Origin: Amycolatopsis sp. CA-230715
Lineage (GTDB): Bacteria; Actinomycetota; Actinomycetes; Mycobacteriales; Pseudonocardiaceae
DNA: 64,000 nucleotides
Reading direction: 5' to 3'
Assembly: GCF_018736145.1 (NCBI RefSeq)
Contig: NZ_CP059997.1
Coordinates: forward strand, 9,795,501 to 9,859,500
Every line of letters starts with the position of its first letter. Position 1 is the stretch's first letter. The notes under the pieces are model-generated. The model was not told the DNA's origin. It was given only the letters and a program-made list of their open reading frames with translations, and did not search any database. A program made the translations under genes and the position numbers. Shown one piece after another: positions 55,540 through 62,722 of this stretch.

Positions 55540-56121
55540 CTAGCTGGGGCCCACGGGTGTCCACTCCGGATCCCGGCCGATGAAGCCCAGCAGCCTCGTC
55601 CGCGCGTCCGCGTCGTCCGTCACCGGGAACCGGGAACCGTATTGCCCGGAGGACCGCATGAGCTGATCCATCGGCTCCATCCCGGCCAGCAACTGGGCGC
55701 AGAACTCCGGATCGAGGTGGTCGTCCTGGCCGGTGGCCCGGGCGAGATCCCAGGTGTGCATGAACACGTCGGCGGTGTAGAACTGGTCGATCGCGCGGTC
55801 CAGGGGCAGCTCGCCGATGTGCGGGTCGGCGAATCGCCGCTCGACGGTGGCTGGGTCGTCGAGCAACGCCTGCACAGCGGCACGGTGCGTCTGCCACGCG
55901 CCGACCGGGTCTTCGTCGACCGACGGCCCGCACGGCAACTCCACGCCGGATCCGGCTTGCAGGAACGGCGGGAACCACTCCACCAGATGGCGCACCACGT
56001 CGCGGGCGGTCCACGCCGCGACCGGTGACGGCACGTCCCACGACCGGGTACCGCGGACGCGTTCGGTGAACTCCCGGCTGATCTCTCGATGCCGCTCGGC
56101 AGGACGGTCAGACAGTGCCAT
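55540..56121 (-). CDS. TIGR03086-family DinB/maleylpyruvate-isomerase fold protein, second copy
   Basis: A ~193-residue paralogue of the protein at 1570. ATG 56121 is used: GGAGGAG lies about ten bases upstream and the protein then starts ALSDRPAERHREISREF as in the family; ATG 56157 would add 12 residues. The metal-site segments VAAWTARDVVRHLVEWFP and DVFMHTWDLARATG are conserved. Like its paralogue it is preceded by a PafBC-type damage promoter (56185-56207), here with a good -10. Substrate unknown. Confidence 0.85.
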   Translation of the reverse strand: MALSDRPAERHREISREFTERVRGTRSWDVPSPVAAWTARDVVRHLVEWFPPFLQAGSGVELPCGPSVDEDPVGAWQTHRAAVQALLDDPATVERRFADPHIGELPLDRAIDQFYTADVFMHTWDLARATGQDDHLDPEFCAQLLAGMEPMDQLMRSSGQYGSRFPVTDDADARTRLLGFIGRDPEWTPVGPS

Positions 56122-56184
56122 TGGCGATCGACTCCTCCAGCTTGGTGTAACGCTCATTGACCCCGACCTTCAGCCCCGGGCTCA

Positions 56185-56207
56185 ACATTACCGAGAAGCA
56201 CCGACAG
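56185..56207 (-). promoter_or_regulatory. PafBC-type DNA-damage promoter
   Basis: On the minus strand CTGTCGGTG (56207-56199), eight bases, then TAATGT (56190-56185): one mismatch to TTGTCRGTG-N8-TANNNT. Transcription would start near 56178 and enter the DinB-fold gene. Confidence 0.65.
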
Positions 56208-56238
56208 TCCCACCCGCGCGCGAAGATCCCGCTGGCGG

Positions 56239-57117
56239 TCAGGCGAGGCCGCGCACCGTGACCGAGGGCGGGCGCCGTCCCGCGATCGACGCCACCATCT
56301 CCAGCACGTGCCGTGTCCGCCGCACCTCGTGCACGCGGAACACGGCCGCGCCGTCGTGCGCCGCGAGCGCGGTCGCCGCCAGCGTGCCGTCCACCCGCTC
56401 GGCCAGTTCCACGCCGAGCGTCTCCCCGACGAAGTCCTTGTTGGACAGTGCCATCAGCACCGGCCAGCCGGTCGCCGCGAGCCGGTCGGCGTGGCGCAGC
56501 AGTGCGAGGCTGTGCCAGGTGTTCTTCCCGAAGTCGTGGGTCGGGTCGATCAGCACGCCGGCGCGGGGCACCCCGAGCGCGACGACCTCCTCCGCGCGTC
56601 GCGTGGTCTCCTCGATGACGTCCGCCACCACGTCTTCGTAGCGGACGCGGAACGGGCGCGTCCTCGGCACCGCTCCCCCGGTGTGCGAACAGACGTACCC
56701 CGCGCCGTACTCGGCCGCGACGGCCGCCAGCTCCGGGTCCGCGCCCGCCCAGGTGTCGTTCAGCAGATCCGCCCCGGCCTCGCACGCGGGCCCGCCGACC
56801 TCGTGGCGCCAGGTGTCGACGCTGATCACCAGCTCGGGGTGGCGGCGCCGGATCTCGGCGACGAAGGGCACCACGCGCCGGATCTCCTCGGCGACGTCCA
56901 CATCGCCGCCGGGGCCCGCCTTGACGCCGCCGATGTCGACGATGTCCGCGCCGTCGTCGACCGCCCTGTCGACCGCCGCGAGCGCGGCCGGGTCGGCGAA
57001 GGTGGCACCGCGGTCGTAGAACGAGTCGGGGGTGCGGTTGATGATCGCCATGATGAGGGCGCGGTCGCGGACCAGCCGCCTGCCGCGGAATTCGAAAGCG
57101 TCCGTACTCGTCGTCAC
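56239..57117 (-). CDS. folP2: FolP2-type dihydropteroate synthase homologue
   Basis: A 292-residue TIM-barrel protein of the dihydropteroate synthase family. IINRTPDSFYDRGATF (about residues 23-38), DGADIVDIGGVKAGPG, ISVDTWRHEV, LLNDTWAGAD and LMALSNKDFVGE match the mycobacterial Rv1207 (FolP2) form, including the C-terminal TVRGLA. The classical FolP1 differs (DGG, DVGGESTRPG). The FolP2 paralogue in M. tuberculosis has been reported to lack DHPS activity, so a folate role should not be assumed. In mycobacteria the next gene is gpgS; here it is not. GTG start. Confidence 0.88.
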   Translation of the reverse strand: MTTSTDAFEFRGRRLVRDRALIMAIINRTPDSFYDRGATFADPAALAAVDRAVDDGADIVDIGGVKAGPGGDVDVAEEIRRVVPFVAEIRRRHPELVISVDTWRHEVGGPACEAGADLLNDTWAGADPELAAVAAEYGAGYVCSHTGGAVPRTRPFRVRYEDVVADVIEETTRRAEEVVALGVPRAGVLIDPTHDFGKNTWHSLALLRHADRLAATGWPVLMALSNKDFVGETLGVELAERVDGTLAATALAAHDGAAVFRVHEVRRTRHVLEMVASIAGRRPPSVTVRGLA

Positions 57118-57207
57118 GGCAAGAGCATGCCTCACGCGGGTACCCGCCTCCGCAGACCGGTCATCATGACGGATTCGCGCTCGCCGGTTCCGGCCCAGGC
57201 TTCCCCC

Positions 57208-58194
57208 ATGTCCACGAACGAAGAAGACACCGAGACGACCGAGCCCACGCCGAAAGCCAAGCGCAGCAGGCGATCCTTCTTCGGGATCGCTGGGGCCGGT
57301 GCCGCGGTCGGCGCCGCCAGCGCCGCCGGCGTCGGGATCCTGCCGCCCTACCTGGCTTCCGCCGCGACCGAACCACCCGCGCCCGGCATCCCCACCGGAC
57401 GGTTCCGGGGCAAGGTCGTCCTGGTCACGGGCGCGACCTCCGGGATCGGCCGTGCCACCGCGAAGCTGTTCGCCGCCGAAGGCGCGAAGGTCGCGTTCTG
57501 CGGCCGTCGCGTCGAACTGGGACGGCAGGTGGAAGCCGAGATCAGGCAGGCGGGCGGCGAGGCGACCTACCTGCGCGCGGACGTGCGCGTGCCCGAGCAG
57601 GTCCAGGGTTTCGTCGACGAGGCGGTGCGCCGGTACGGGCGGCTGGACGTGGCGTTCAACAACGCGGGCATCACGAAATCCGCGCCGATCCACGAGATGA
57701 GCCTCGCCGATCTCGAAGACGTCCTGAACACGAATTCGCGCGGGGTGTTCCTGTCCATCAAGTACGAGGTCCCGCACCTGCTCGCCACCGGCGGCGGCGT
57801 GATCATCTGCACCGGCTCCGGCTCGACCATGCCGGGCGGGGTCGCCTACACCTCCAGCAAACGCGCCATCGACGGCATCGCCGAGGTCGCCTCGCTCGAC
57901 TACGGTGCGAAGGGGATCAGGGTGAACACCATCCTGCCCGGCACGACGGACACGAACTTCGTGCGGCCCGCCGGGTTGCCGGACTTCGTGTGGTCCTCGT
58001 TCAAGAAGGCGTGGGGCCCGCTCAACGTGAGCGCGCTGGAGCGGATGGCCACCCCGGAGGAGATCGCGCGGTCCGTGGTCTCGCTCGCGACCGACGAGTT
58101 CTCGTTCATGGCGGGGTCCGCGGTGCTCGTCGGCGGCGGACCGCCGCGAGGCGGGAAGATGCACATGCCGCCGGGATTCCCCGACCGCGGCTAG
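57208..58194 (+). CDS. SDR family oxidoreductase with Tat signal peptide
   Basis: A 328-residue SDR. The first ~50 residues are a twin-arginine signal: acidic N terminus, then SRRSFFGIAGAGAAVGAASA and an AXA-like end at LASAA. The enzyme follows: TGATSGIG (about residues 77-84), NNAG (about 154-157) and the catalytic SGSTMPGGVAYTSSKRA with Ser-Tyr-Lys intact. Export of an NAD(P)-dependent enzyme implies it leaves folded with its cofactor bound. ATG 57208 is used; ATG 57166 is possible. A palindrome GTCAT-C-ATGAC (57160-57170) lies upstream as a candidate operator. Confidence 0.87.
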   Translation: MSTNEEDTETTEPTPKAKRSRRSFFGIAGAGAAVGAASAAGVGILPPYLASAATEPPAPGIPTGRFRGKVVLVTGATSGIGRATAKLFAAEGAKVAFCGRRVELGRQVEAEIRQAGGEATYLRADVRVPEQVQGFVDEAVRRYGRLDVAFNNAGITKSAPIHEMSLADLEDVLNTNSRGVFLSIKYEVPHLLATGGGVIICTGSGSTMPGGVAYTSSKRAIDGIAEVASLDYGAKGIRVNTILPGTTDTNFVRPAGLPDFVWSSFKKAWGPLNVSALERMATPEEIARSVVSLATDEFSFMAGSAVLVGGGPPRGGKMHMPPGFPDRG

Positions 58195-58209
58195 CCGGGC
58201 GCGCTGGTG

Positions 58210-58230
58210 CCCCGAAAGTGGCTTTCGGGG
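58210..58230. repeat. CCCCGAAAG-type palindromic repeat
   Basis: CCCCGAAAG-TGG-CTTTCGGGG, perfect 9-bp stem with a 3-base loop. It belongs to the same family as the array at 21573-21771, with a compensatory base change on both arms. Confidence 0.85.
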
Positions 58231-58239
58231 CATCTACCG

Positions 58240-58260
58240 CCCCGATGGTCACCTTCGGGG
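58240..58260. repeat. CCCCGAAGG-type palindromic repeat, one mismatch
   Basis: CCCCGATGG-TCA-CCTTCGGGG, the same layout with one unpaired position, nine bases after the previous copy. Confidence 0.75.
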
Positions 58261-58295
58261 GCGTCGGCATCCGGCATGGATCTCCCTTACCCCGC

Positions 58296-58342
58296 AAGCA
58301 AAGGAAGGCCCCGGCTCGATGAGCCGGGGCCTTCCTTTGCTT
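58296..58342. terminator. Strong bidirectional terminator
   Basis: A perfect 22-bp stem, AAGCAAAGGAAGGCCCCGGC continuing to TC, with a GAT loop, lies between the convergent SDR and rpsA genes. The AT-rich stem ends give short U runs in both directions. It is the strongest terminator in the window. Confidence 0.9.
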
Positions 58343-58367
58343 AGCGCGTCAAGCGAGTCTCAGCGAC

Positions 58368-59864
58368 TCACGCACCGCCGGAGAGCTTCTCCCGCAGCGC
58401 GGCGAGCTGCTCGTCGCTGGCGAGCGTGCCGCCGCCACCCTTCGGCGCGTTGTCGGCCGGGGCGGAGGTGTAGCTCTGCTCGCCACCGTCGACACCGGTC
58501 GCGGCGTCGGCGGCCGCGGCCGCGTCGGCCTCGGCGGCCTTCTGGACCTGCTTCATGTGGGCCTCGTAACGGGTGTGCGCCTCGGCGTACTGGCGCTCCC
58601 ACTCCTCACGCTGCTTGTCGAAGCCTTCCTGCCACTCCTGGGTGTCCGGGTCGAAACCTTCGGGGTAGATGTAGTTGCCCTCGGTGTCGTACTCGGCGGC
58701 CATGCCGTACTGGGTGGGGTCGAACTCGGTCTCCGGCGTGACGCCCTCGTTCGCCTGCTTCAGCGACAGCGAGATGCGGCGACGCTCGAGGTCGATGTCG
58801 ATGACCTTGACCATGACGTCCCCGTTGACCTGGACGACCTGCTCCGGGATCTCGACGTGGCGCTCGGCCAGCTCGGAGATGTGCACCAGGCCCTCGATGC
58901 CCTCCTCGACGCGGACGAACGCGCCGAACGGGACGAGCTTGGTGACCTTGCCCGGCACGATCTGGCCGATCGCGTGGGTGCGGGCGAACTGGCGCCACGG
59001 GTCTTCCTGGGTCGCCTTCAGCGACAGGGACACGCGCTCGCGGTCCATGTCCACGTCGAGGACCTCGACCGTGACCTCCTGGCCGACCTCGACGACCTCG
59101 GACGGGTGGTCGATGTGCTTCCAGGACAGCTCCGAGACGTGCACCAGGCCGTCGACGCCACCGAGGTCCACGAAGGCACCGAAGTTGACGATCGAGGACA
59201 CGACGCCCTTGCGGACCTGGCCCTTGGCGAGCGCGTTGAGGAACTCGCTGCGCACCTCGGACTGGGTCTGCTCCAGGTAGGCACGGCGGGACAGGACCAC
59301 GTTGTTGCGGTTCTTGTCCAGCTCGATGATCTTCGCCTCGAGCTCACGGCCGACGTAGGGCTGCAGGTCGCGCACGCGGCGCATCTCGACCAGCGACGCG
59401 GGCAGGAAGCCGCGCAGGCCGATGTCCAGGATGAGGCCGCCCTTGACGACCTCGATGACGGTGCCCTTGACGGGCTCGTCCTTCTCCTTGAGCTCCTCGA
59501 TCGTGCCCCAGGCGCGCTCGTACTGCGCGCGCTTCTTGGACAGGATCAGACGGCCTTCCTTGTCCTCCTTCTGGAGAACGAGGGCTTCGACCTCATCGCC
59601 GACGGTGACAACCTCAGCCGGGTCGACATCGTGCTTGATGGACAGCTCACGCGAGGGGATGACGCCCTCGGTCTTGTACCCGATGTCGAGCAGCACTTCG
59701 TCGCGATCGACCTTGACGATGGTGCCTTCGACGATGTCGCCATCGTTGAAGTACTTGATCGTCTTGTCGATGGCGGCGAGGAAGTCTTCCTCCGACCCGA
59801 TGTCGTTCACGGCGACTTGCTGCGGGGTGGTCGCAGTCGGGGCGGTGGCGGTGTCGATGGTCAT
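58368..59864 (-). CDS. rpsA: 30S ribosomal protein S1
   Basis: A 498-residue S1. Four S1 RNA-binding domains are visible: about residues 38-107 (GDIVEGTIVKVDRDEVLLDIG), 125-190 (VKGTVIEVVKGGLILDIG), 211-280 (GQVRKGVVSSIVNFGAFVDLGG) and 296-365 (GQIVPGKVTKLVPFGAFVRVEEG). The acidic C-terminal tail ends GTLASDEQLAALREKLSGG, as in mycobacterial RpsA. The ATG is the family-standard start. A TAGGAT -10 near 60065 on the minus strand would give a ~190-base leader, long enough for autoregulation. Confidence 0.96.
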   Translation of the reverse strand: MTIDTATAPTATTPQQVAVNDIGSEEDFLAAIDKTIKYFNDGDIVEGTIVKVDRDEVLLDIGYKTEGVIPSRELSIKHDVDPAEVVTVGDEVEALVLQKEDKEGRLILSKKRAQYERAWGTIEELKEKDEPVKGTVIEVVKGGLILDIGLRGFLPASLVEMRRVRDLQPYVGRELEAKIIELDKNRNNVVLSRRAYLEQTQSEVRSEFLNALAKGQVRKGVVSSIVNFGAFVDLGGVDGLVHVSELSWKHIDHPSEVVEVGQEVTVEVLDVDMDRERVSLSLKATQEDPWRQFARTHAIGQIVPGKVTKLVPFGAFVRVEEGIEGLVHISELAERHVEIPEQVVQVNGDVMVKVIDIDLERRRISLSLKQANEGVTPETEFDPTQYGMAAEYDTEGNYIYPEGFDPDTQEWQEGFDKQREEWERQYAEAHTRYEAHMKQVQKAAEADAAAAADAATGVDGGEQSYTSAPADNAPKGGGGTLASDEQLAALREKLSGGA

Positions 59865-60140
59865 TAGGCGGGTTGCTCCGGTATGGATTGGGAATAGTAG
59901 GTGTGCGGTTCGCGTGCGCACCGGGCCCATACGACGACCGAAGAGTGAAAGCAAACGTCCTCGAGAACGAGCGCGAACACCACCGCCGACGGTGCGCAAC
60001 CCGTGTCCCAGCCATGCTGTCTGCCCGAGGGGGTAGCGCGAACCCACTGCGCTAGAGATATCCTACGCGGCTGCCCTCTCCCGGCACAAACAGGGTCCGC
60101 CCGGCAAATCCGGCAAGCACCGTAGGCCAGGATATCCGGC

Positions 60141-60989
60141 GTGCACCCCGAAGACCGCCACGAACGAGCGCAGGACGAACTCGGCACCGCCGAGGTCGGT
60201 TACCGCCCCGTCGACGAGGGCGAAGCGACGGCGGCGAACCTCGCGTGGTGGGACGCCGACGCCGACGACTACCAGGCAGAACACGGCGCGTTCCTCGGCG
60301 ACGCGGACTTCGTCTGGTGCCCGGAGGGCCTGCGCGAGGCCGACGCCGGGTTCCTCGGCGACGTGGCGGGAAAACGGGTGCTGGAGGTCGGCTGCGGGCA
60401 GGCCGCCTGCGCGCGCTGGCTCGCCGGGGCGGGCGCGCGCGCCGTGGGGCTCGATCTTTCCGGCGGCATGCTCCGCCACGCCCGCGAAGGGAACGAGCGG
60501 ACCGGCACCGAGGTCCCGCTGGTGCAGGCGAGCGCCGAGCACCTCCCCTTCGCCGACGGCGCCTTCGACGCGGCCTGCTCGGCGTTCGGCGCGGTCCCGT
60601 TCGCCACCTCGATCGCCACCGTGTTCGCCGAAGTGCGCCGCGTGCTGGCGCCGGGCGCGCCGTGGGTGTTCGCGGTGACGCACCCGATGCGCTGGATCTT
60701 CCCCGACGACCCCGGCCCGCTCGGCTTGACCGCGACGCAGCCGTACTTCGACCGCACGCCCTACGTCGAGGTCGACGAGGACGGCACGGCGACCTACGTC
60801 GAATACCACCGCACGCTCGGCGACTACGTCCGCGCGCTCGACGGGGCCGGGTTCCGGCTCACCGATCTCGTCGAACCCGAATGGCCCGACGGCCACACCC
60901 GCGTCTGGGGGCAGTGGAGTCCCTTGCGCGGCAAGCTCTTCCCCGGCACCGCGATCTTCCGATGTCAGCACAGTGAGCGCACGAGGTGA
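60141..60989 (+). CDS. Class I SAM-dependent methyltransferase
   Basis: A 282-residue methyltransferase. Motif I is VLEVGCGQAACARWLAGAGA (about residues 80-99), followed by VGLDLS (motif post-I) and PFADGAFDAACSAFGAVPF. The C-terminal part has YFDRTPYVEVDEDG and EWPDGHTRVWGQWSPLRG, characteristic of the actinobacterial group annotated only as class I methyltransferase. The GTG start probably gives a leaderless message from GGATAT just upstream. It overlaps the GNAT gene by 4 bp. It is divergent from rpsA, with a 276-bp shared promoter region. Substrate unknown. Confidence 0.9.
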   Translation: MHPEDRHERAQDELGTAEVGYRPVDEGEATAANLAWWDADADDYQAEHGAFLGDADFVWCPEGLREADAGFLGDVAGKRVLEVGCGQAACARWLAGAGARAVGLDLSGGMLRHAREGNERTGTEVPLVQASAEHLPFADGAFDAACSAFGAVPFATSIATVFAEVRRVLAPGAPWVFAVTHPMRWIFPDDPGPLGLTATQPYFDRTPYVEVDEDGTATYVEYHRTLGDYVRALDGAGFRLTDLVEPEWPDGHTRVWGQWSPLRGKLFPGTAIFRCQHSERTR

Positions 60990-61900
60990 CCGTCTCCCCC
61001 GCGCTGCTCGCCGCGCAGCGGGACCACTTCGCGCGGCTCGACCCGCTGCTCCCCGCCGCGGCCGGCGCCTCGCGCGGCGACGAGCTGCGCGCGGCGACGG
61101 CCGCCGGTGACGAGGTCGCCGGGATCCTGCACCGCTACGACCACCAGCCCGGTTCGCCCGATCTCGTGTGGTCGGCCGCGACCGCGTGGCACCTGTTCCC
61201 GTTCGTCGGCGGCACCGGGCTCGCCGGGATGGACGCCCTGCTCACCGCGTGGGCGTCCCGCATGGCGACCGAGGATTCCGGCGAGGATTCCGCGTGCGTC
61301 GTGGCCTGGCCGAGCCGGGACGCCGAAGCCGCGCGCGCGTTCCTCGACCACGGGATGACCCCGTTGACGGTGCTCGCGATCCGGGAGTCCGACGCGGGCG
61401 AGGACGTGCCGAGGACCGGGATCCGGCGGGCGCGCGGCGAAGACTTCGAGCAGGTGCTGGCGATCACCGCGGCCGCGACCGTCTACACCGGACTCACCGG
61501 CAGCCGCTACCGCGAGGACACGAGCGCGCTCGTCGCGCCGGGGCTGCGCGCGACACTGGACAGCGGGTCCGCCTACGTGGCCGAGCGGGACGGAGCGATC
61601 GCGGGTGTCGCGGACTGCCAGTGGGTGCACTCGCTCGCCGGCTCCCCCGCGGGCGAGCTGCTGCCCCCTGGCAAATGGGCCTACGTCAACGCCGTTTCGA
61701 CGGTGGCGCGGCTGCGCGGGCGCGGGATCGGGCGTGCGATCATGGCGACCGCGCACGACGACTTCCTCGCCGCGGGCGCGCGCGGCTCGTACCTCTACTA
61801 CAACCCGCCGAACCCCCTAGCACCGGTCTTCTGGCACCGGCAGGGCTATCGTCCACTGTGGACCTACTGGGAAACGAGGCCGGCCGCGGCGCTGCGGTGA
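60986..61900 (+). CDS. GNAT-family N-acetyltransferase
   Basis: A 304-residue acetyltransferase. The active GNAT domain is C-terminal (about residues 150-300): GIRRARGEDFEQVLAI opens it, and the acetyl-CoA-binding VSTVARLRGRGIGRAIMATAHDDF carries the R/Q-x-x-G-x-G/A motif, ending YYNPPNPLAPVFWHRQGYRPLW. The N-terminal ~140 residues look like a degenerate second GNAT fold (HLFPFVGGTGLAGMDALL, then AARAFLDHGMTPLTVLAIRE). GTG start in a 4-bp overlap with the methyltransferase. Its 3' end carries one copy of the GTCCACTGTGGAC palindrome. Confidence 0.85.
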   Translation: MTVSPALLAAQRDHFARLDPLLPAAAGASRGDELRAATAAGDEVAGILHRYDHQPGSPDLVWSAATAWHLFPFVGGTGLAGMDALLTAWASRMATEDSGEDSACVVAWPSRDAEAARAFLDHGMTPLTVLAIRESDAGEDVPRTGIRRARGEDFEQVLAITAAATVYTGLTGSRYREDTSALVAPGLRATLDSGSAYVAERDGAIAGVADCQWVHSLAGSPAGELLPPGKWAYVNAVSTVARLRGRGIGRAIMATAHDDFLAAGARGSYLYYNPPNPLAPVFWHRQGYRPLWTYWETRPAAALR

Positions 61901-61979
61901 GCCGCTCCGTCGGTCACTCTGGAGGGTGACATCACACCGGTTCGGCTTGCCGGGCTCTCCTTCGAGGGCTACTTTTTGA

Positions 61980-61993
61980 ACTGACCAGTCAGT
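61980..61993. promoter_or_regulatory. TetR-type operator before the YhgE transporter pair
   Basis: ACTGAC-CA-GTCAGT is a perfect palindrome followed by TCTAAAAGGAG, placing it between a -10-like stretch and the ribosome-binding site of the gene at 62009. This half site is common for TetR regulators of YhgE/Pip or MMPL-type exporters. No regulator gene is in the window. Confidence 0.6.
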
Positions 61994-62008
61994 CTAAAAG
62001 GAGCCATT

Positions 62009-62722
62009 GTGCAGGTACGAGCCGACAAGGTGTCCGTGGAAGGGCCGCACGGAACCCTCCTTCCACCGACCTCGCTGACCGTCGCGGAAGGCGAGTTCGC
62101 CGTCCTGCACGGCGATCCCGGCGTCGGCATCACCGCATTCGGGCTCGCGCTCGCCGGCCGGGTCAAACCCGCCACGGGCACCGTCACCGTCGATCACGCG
62201 ACCGCCGCCGACAGCGCGGCGAAACTGCGGGACGCCGTCGCCGTGGTCGACGCGCCGGACGTCAGCGAGCCCGACGACGCGCTCGCCCTTCGCGTCGTCG
62301 TCGGGGAAGAGCTCGCGCTCGCGCACCGGCCCGCCGGTAAGGACGCCGTGCTGCGCTGGCTCACCGAGCACGACCTCGCCGGGCAGGCGAACGTGCGGTT
62401 CGAAAACCTCGCGCCCGAGGTCCGCACCCGGCTGCTGACGAACCTCGCGGCCGAGCGCCGCGGGGTGCGCATGCTCGTGCTCGACCGGCCCGACCGGCAC
62501 ACGAGCGATGTCGAGGGCTGGTGGATGCTCGCGCAGGAGCACGCCGAACGCGGGCTCGCCGTCGTCGTGCTGACCGCGACCGTCCCGGTCGGCGCGCTGC
62601 CCTCGACCCCGGCACTGACCGGCGCGGACCAGCAACCACCGCCACAGCGATGCGCGCCGGCGGACGCGCCGGGCGCCACCGCGATCATCGAAGACGACGA
62701 CACCACGAGGGCCGAAGCGTGA
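62009..62722 (+). CDS. Degenerate ABC-type ATPase
   Basis: A 237-residue protein with the outline of an ABC ATPase but broken catalytic motifs. The Walker A position reads GDPGVGITAFG, with Ile where the catalytic Lys should be. The signature LSGGQ is absent (the region reads FENLAPEVRTRLL). Walker B is MLVLDRPD, lacking the Glu. The C-terminal ~35 residues are Pro/Ala/Asp-rich. AAAGGAG precedes the GTG. Its stop overlaps the YhgE gene start (GTGA), so it may be a non-hydrolysing partner of that membrane protein. Confidence 0.78.
   Translation: MQVRADKVSVEGPHGTLLPPTSLTVAEGEFAVLHGDPGVGITAFGLALAGRVKPATGTVTVDHATAADSAAKLRDAVAVVDAPDVSEPDDALALRVVVGEELALAHRPAGKDAVLRWLTEHDLAGQANVRFENLAPEVRTRLLTNLAAERRGVRMLVLDRPDRHTSDVEGWWMLAQEHAERGLAVVVLTATVPVGALPSTPALTGADQQPPPQRCAPADAPGATAIIEDDDTTRAEA

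Noticed and set aside
56110..56187. A 26-codon reading frame ending NERYTKLEESIANGTV just ahead of the DinB-fold gene
   Set aside because: Its ATG lies inside the -10 of the damage-type promoter and would not be transcribed from it. Without other support it looks like chance, though a decayed leader peptide cannot be fully excluded.
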